A stretch of 64,000 bases of DNA, taken from assembly GCF_014202345.1 (NCBI RefSeq), contig NZ_JACHGO010000008.1, forward strand, positions 62,001 through 126,000. Direction: 5' to 3'. The stretch comes from Desulfovibrio intestinalis. Its GTDB lineage: Bacteria; Desulfobacterota; Desulfovibrionia; Desulfovibrionales; Desulfovibrionaceae. The notes under the pieces were generated by a model that did not search any database, was not told the DNA's origin, and saw only the letters and a list, made by a program, of their open reading frames with translations. The position numbers and the translations under genes are program-made. Below, piece after piece: positions 61,377 to 64,000 of the stretch (position 1 is the first letter of the stretch; every line of letters begins with the position of its first letter).

Positions 61377-61998
61377 TTTTCAGCACCGCTTCTTCAATGG
61401 TTTCAGCCAGGGCATTGACCTGCTCAAGCAAGATGCTCATGCGTTCGTAAGCCTGACTCCATTTAAGCGTCTGCATGATCTGGGGCACGGTGATTTCCTG
61501 CTGTTCGTCCAGCAGTTCCGCCAGCCCCACAGCGAGCAGCATATCGCACTCGCCCCGCAAATTGCGGAAGGCGCGGGTTTTGTGGCAGTCGCGCCGATGA
61601 GTCAGCCCCTCAAGCATGAGCCGGCTCATATCCAGCATGGCGCTGATGGTGCGGGCCATCTGAAGTGCGGGAAAGCGTATGCGCGTGAATTCAAAAATAT
61701 GCAGCCGGGTGCTCAGGCTGTGCAGGCAGTCCATGCACTCTTCCTGCTCCTGATTGATGCGCAGGATGTCTTCGCGGTCAATGGGAGTAATGAATGTTTG
61801 CGAGAGATCACGGATGATCTGACTGTGCAGAACGTCCGCCTCTTCTTCCAGAAAGGCGATTTCCTTATGGATATGGTCCATATTGGCCACATCGTCCAGC
61901 ATTTCAACCAGCAGACCAGCCATGCGTCGCAGAAGACTGTTCTGCTCTTCCAGCATGGCAAAAAATGGTGCGGATTTAGGCAACAGCGCTGGAAACAT
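61369..61998 (-). CDS. DUF47/PhoU-like protein
   Basis: A 209-residue all-helical cytoplasmic protein of the DUF47 (PhoU-related) family that usually regulates the neighbouring Pit transporter. EExxD-type metal-binding patches are visible in KEIAFLEEEADVLHSQIIRDLSQTFITPIDREDILRI. AAGGAG 5 bases before the ATG marks the start. It is translationally coupled to pit (8-base overlap). Confidence 0.92.
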   Translation of the reverse strand: MFPALLPKSAPFFAMLEEQNSLLRRMAGLLVEMLDDVANMDHIHKEIAFLEEEADVLHSQIIRDLSQTFITPIDREDILRINQEQEECMDCLHSLSTRLHIFEFTRIRFPALQMARTISAMLDMSRLMLEGLTHRRDCHKTRAFRNLRGECDMLLAVGLAELLDEQQEITVPQIMQTLKWSQAYERMSILLEQVNALAETIEEAVLKNV

Positions 61999-62276
61999 CC
62001 TTTCTCCTTGAATCGGTTACACGTACATGACCACTGCCATGCGCTATAACGGTTGATGTTCCGGCGGTTGACGTTTCGGCGGTTGCCCGCCTGACGGGCC
62101 ATCCTGGCAGGCCGCCGTCTTTTGACTGAATAAATGTATACTCACTAGGGGCAGGTGCCAAGAGGCCACGAGCAAAACAAATAAAAGTTTTAATCCCTGG
62201 CTGCGGATTTACAGTATCTTCAAGCTGTTGGGAATATTTTTTTTGGACATGAAAAACTGTTTACGCACTCAATATT

Positions 62277-63608
62277 TCATGACATTGGATGCGTCCGCGC
62301 TGGCATGACTCCGGCAAACCATGTGCGGACAAGGCCCATCAGGTCGTCCGGCAGCGGCCAGGAAAGGTCGTCAACGCAAGCCGTGCCAGGCAGGCGCAGG
62401 CCGCCGTGGTGCAAAAAAAATCGGGGCATCGAAGGCTGCTGCAAAGAATTCTCTGCATCTGGATGCAGCGAATCTTCGCTCTCTGCATACAGAGCGTCTC
62501 CCCACAATGCGTGGCCCAGCCCGGCGGCGTGTACCCGTATCTGGTGACGCGCGCCCCGCCGTATGCGGCAGGCTGCCAGTGTAAGCCCTTGAGGGGGAAG
62601 GTGCAGCGGCAAATCCAGGGCAGAAGCCGCGCCATCTGCCACCGAGCTGTCGGCCCCATAAGGCTGGCCGGTCGCTACGCTGGAGTTTGCACCTGAAAAA
62701 TTGTGGGCAAGCAGCGCCCGCAGGTCTTCGGTGTCAGTCTCGCCAGGATGCCAGACATGCAGAGGCCAAAAATCTGTCCAGCGCGTTCTGTCGGCTTGTG
62801 CTTCCCGCAGGCGTGTTTTGCGCCGGCCATTGGCGTTCAGGACCTGACGCGCTGTAGCAGGGCCGGAAAGCACGCCCGTCAGCAGGGCCACATACCGCTT
62901 TTCGCAGTAGCCTTCGGCCTCGGCGGCACGAAAATCTGCGGCAGATTCGGGCGTCAGGGCCGCGCAAAGCAGACCAGAAGTTCCAAAATCCAGCCTTTGC
63001 AGCAGCATCAGCTTTTCATGCTGGGCCGCCACTCCACTATTACGATGAGCATCCAATCCAGCGGAAGCGCCAGGGGAGCATGTAGTTTGCCCACAGTGGC
63101 GCCCCGCCCATTGCTCCACCAGGGCAGGGGCAAGAGCCTCCACACTGGGTTCAGAACTTCCAGCCAGGGCGGCGCTGTGCATATAGGCAGGTTTGCTGAA
63201 AAAGCAGTAGCCATTGCGCACGGTGAGCATGCGCAACCCAAGGGCGGCTGCAAGCGAACAGGGATCAGTTGTGGAAGAATTTTCGTTTGAAGTAGCCGAA
63301 GGCCGCATGCCGGGCCCTGTTGGGGCGCTGCTGGCCGCCGCTTGCGCTTCTGCCTCAAGCAGCGTCACAAGATCCCCCTCACGCATGCGGCGTGAGGCAG
63401 GCGCGGCGCGGCCATTGACGAGAATAAGGCCTTTTTCGATACAGCGCTTGCGCCCCCGTATTCCCATTTGCGGCAAAAGCGCTTCCAAAGCCTGATCGAG
63501 CCTTTGCCCCGCCTGCTGGTCCACGCGAAATTCCTGCGTGACACCTGTGGTATCAGGGCCAGGGACGCTCTGTTCAGACCCCTGCGGGCCAGTATATTCG
63601 GATTTCAC
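62277..63608 (-). CDS. RluA-family pseudouridine synthase
   Basis: A 443-residue enzyme turning uridine into pseudouridine in rRNA or tRNA. The N-terminus has an S4 RNA-binding domain (RLDQALEALLPQMGIRGRKRCIEKGLILVNGRAAPASRRMREGD is the general region, residues ~35-80). An Ala/Ser-rich linker separates it from the catalytic domain, which has the active-site aspartate in LQRLDFGTSGLL and the RRGARHQIRVHAAGLGHALWGDALY segment. Several low-complexity inserts make it longer than usual. The start is GTG directly after the stop of the CofD-like gene, with GGAG upstream. RNA target unknown. Confidence 0.87.
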   Translation of the reverse strand: MKSEYTGPQGSEQSVPGPDTTGVTQEFRVDQQAGQRLDQALEALLPQMGIRGRKRCIEKGLILVNGRAAPASRRMREGDLVTLLEAEAQAAASSAPTGPGMRPSATSNENSSTTDPCSLAAALGLRMLTVRNGYCFFSKPAYMHSAALAGSSEPSVEALAPALVEQWAGRHCGQTTCSPGASAGLDAHRNSGVAAQHEKLMLLQRLDFGTSGLLCAALTPESAADFRAAEAEGYCEKRYVALLTGVLSGPATARQVLNANGRRKTRLREAQADRTRWTDFWPLHVWHPGETDTEDLRALLAHNFSGANSSVATGQPYGADSSVADGAASALDLPLHLPPQGLTLAACRIRRGARHQIRVHAAGLGHALWGDALYAESEDSLHPDAENSLQQPSMPRFFLHHGGLRLPGTACVDDLSWPLPDDLMGLVRTWFAGVMPARTHPMS

Positions 63609-64000
63609 TCAGATCTCCGCAGTTTTGCCCGGCAGAAGATCAAGGATGGCGCGGGCCGTCAGTTCCGGCTCATGATGCTGGGGATCGTTTACGCACACCA
63701 TGTGGCGGTCCACAAGGTTGAGGCCCATATCTTCAAGAGCGCGACGCACCTCGGGTCCAAGGCCGCCTTCGTAGCATCCGTGGCGTGAATCCACCAGCAC
63801 ATGGTGCAAAAGCCGGTCTGTGGGCGCGTTTGGTGCGTCTTCACGCAGATGACGCAAAATCATAGCGGCTTGTTCAGCTACGCTGAGGCCGAACAATTCG
63901 GCGTCGTTGCCAGAGTTTGGAATAAAAATTTTAGGGCAGTCCGCTTCGGCCACAGTGCGCCCAACGCCCTGCGGCAGCAGGTTGGCCAGCACACTGGTGT
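63609..64000 (-). CDS. CofD-like protein, C-terminal part (possibly GAK system)
   Basis: The gene runs off the right edge; the last ~130 residues are visible. TSVLANLLPQGVGR, PKIFIPNSGNDAELFGLSVAEQA and the C-terminal VCVNDPQHHEPELTARAILDLL fit the CofD/YvcK fold of 2-phospho-L-lactate transferase relatives. The ending resembles the CofD-related protein of the GAK gene set, known mainly from delta-proteobacteria. YvcK (gluconeogenesis factor) is the main alternative. It abuts the pseudouridine synthase gene without a gap, so both are probably in one operon that continues outside the window. Confidence 0.65.
   Translation of the reverse strand, partial: TSVLANLLPQGVGRTVAEADCPKIFIPNSGNDAELFGLSVAEQAAMILRHLREDAPNAPTDRLLHHVLVDSRHGCYEGGLGPEVRRALEDMGLNLVDRHMVCVNDPQHHEPELTARAILDLLPGKTAEI

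Noticed and set aside
60387..61418. 343-residue plus-strand open frame
   Set aside because: Antisense to pit; Gly/His/Arg-rich shadow.

Overview
The window is 64 kb of a GC-rich Gram-negative chromosome, most likely a Desulfovibrio (sulfate-reducing Desulfovibrionales). Clues are a minimal SufCB-type Fe-S operon without other suf genes, an [FeFe]-hydrogenase maturase HydG, a Desulfovibrio-like iron alcohol dehydrogenase, an adenylate kinase with a C-X5-H-X15-C-X2-C metal site, a PxxKW cysteine-rich protein and a CofD-like protein of the GAK type. It looks like ordinary chromosome. There is one small insertion sequence (IS200/IS605-like), no phage, no CRISPR array and no rRNA.

Layout. 0.4-6 kb: a GlxA-type regulator with an exported DJ-1/PfpI paralogue, heptose epimerase hldD (minus), then a small unknown gene overlapping sufC-sufB. 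6.2-9.3 kb: a CAU-anticodon tRNA and an NrtABC/SsuABC-like importer (minus). 9.9-14.3 kb: a periplasmic histidine phosphatase, a PAP2 phosphatase, an arsR-arsM pair sharing one operator motif, and an RRM protein. 15-18.3 kb: yajC-secD-secF (minus) behind a recognisable promoter. 18.6-24.3 kb: SAH/MTA deaminase, PxxKW protein, M20 peptidase and mnmG. 24.4-31 kb: a PilZ-like protein, corC, lnt, prfB (with the classical programmed frameshift), a degenerate GGDEF protein and an FlhG-like ATPase, many of them overlapping. 31.2-34.7 kb: HU, dapA, the IS element and iron alcohol dehydrogenase.

35.8-41.2 kb: an unrecognised 1000-residue membrane protein, a hairpin-rich kilobase and hydG. 41.6-45.6 kb: orphan BMP-type and NMT1/THI5-type binding proteins around an MFS transporter. 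46-52.9 kb: an exported MsrB-MsrA fusion, galE, flavodoxin with Fur-like boxes, a radical SAM protein, a small coiled-coil membrane protein and a CgeB-like glycosyltransferase. 53-59.6 kb: a large AsmA-like protein, adk, dut, argD and a small DksA-type zinc finger. 60.4-64 kb: pit with its DUF47 partner (minus), an RluA-type pseudouridine synthase and the 3' part of a CofD-like gene that leaves the window.

Apart from the genes, the window carries several families of dispersed repeats: a three-copy ~90-bp element whose central hairpin shows compensatory changes, a 141-bp element present twice with two differences, and a family of short palindromes of CTTTGAAAT...ATTTCAAAG type. These repeats, the 1000-residue protein and the small protein in front of sufCB are the least explained parts.
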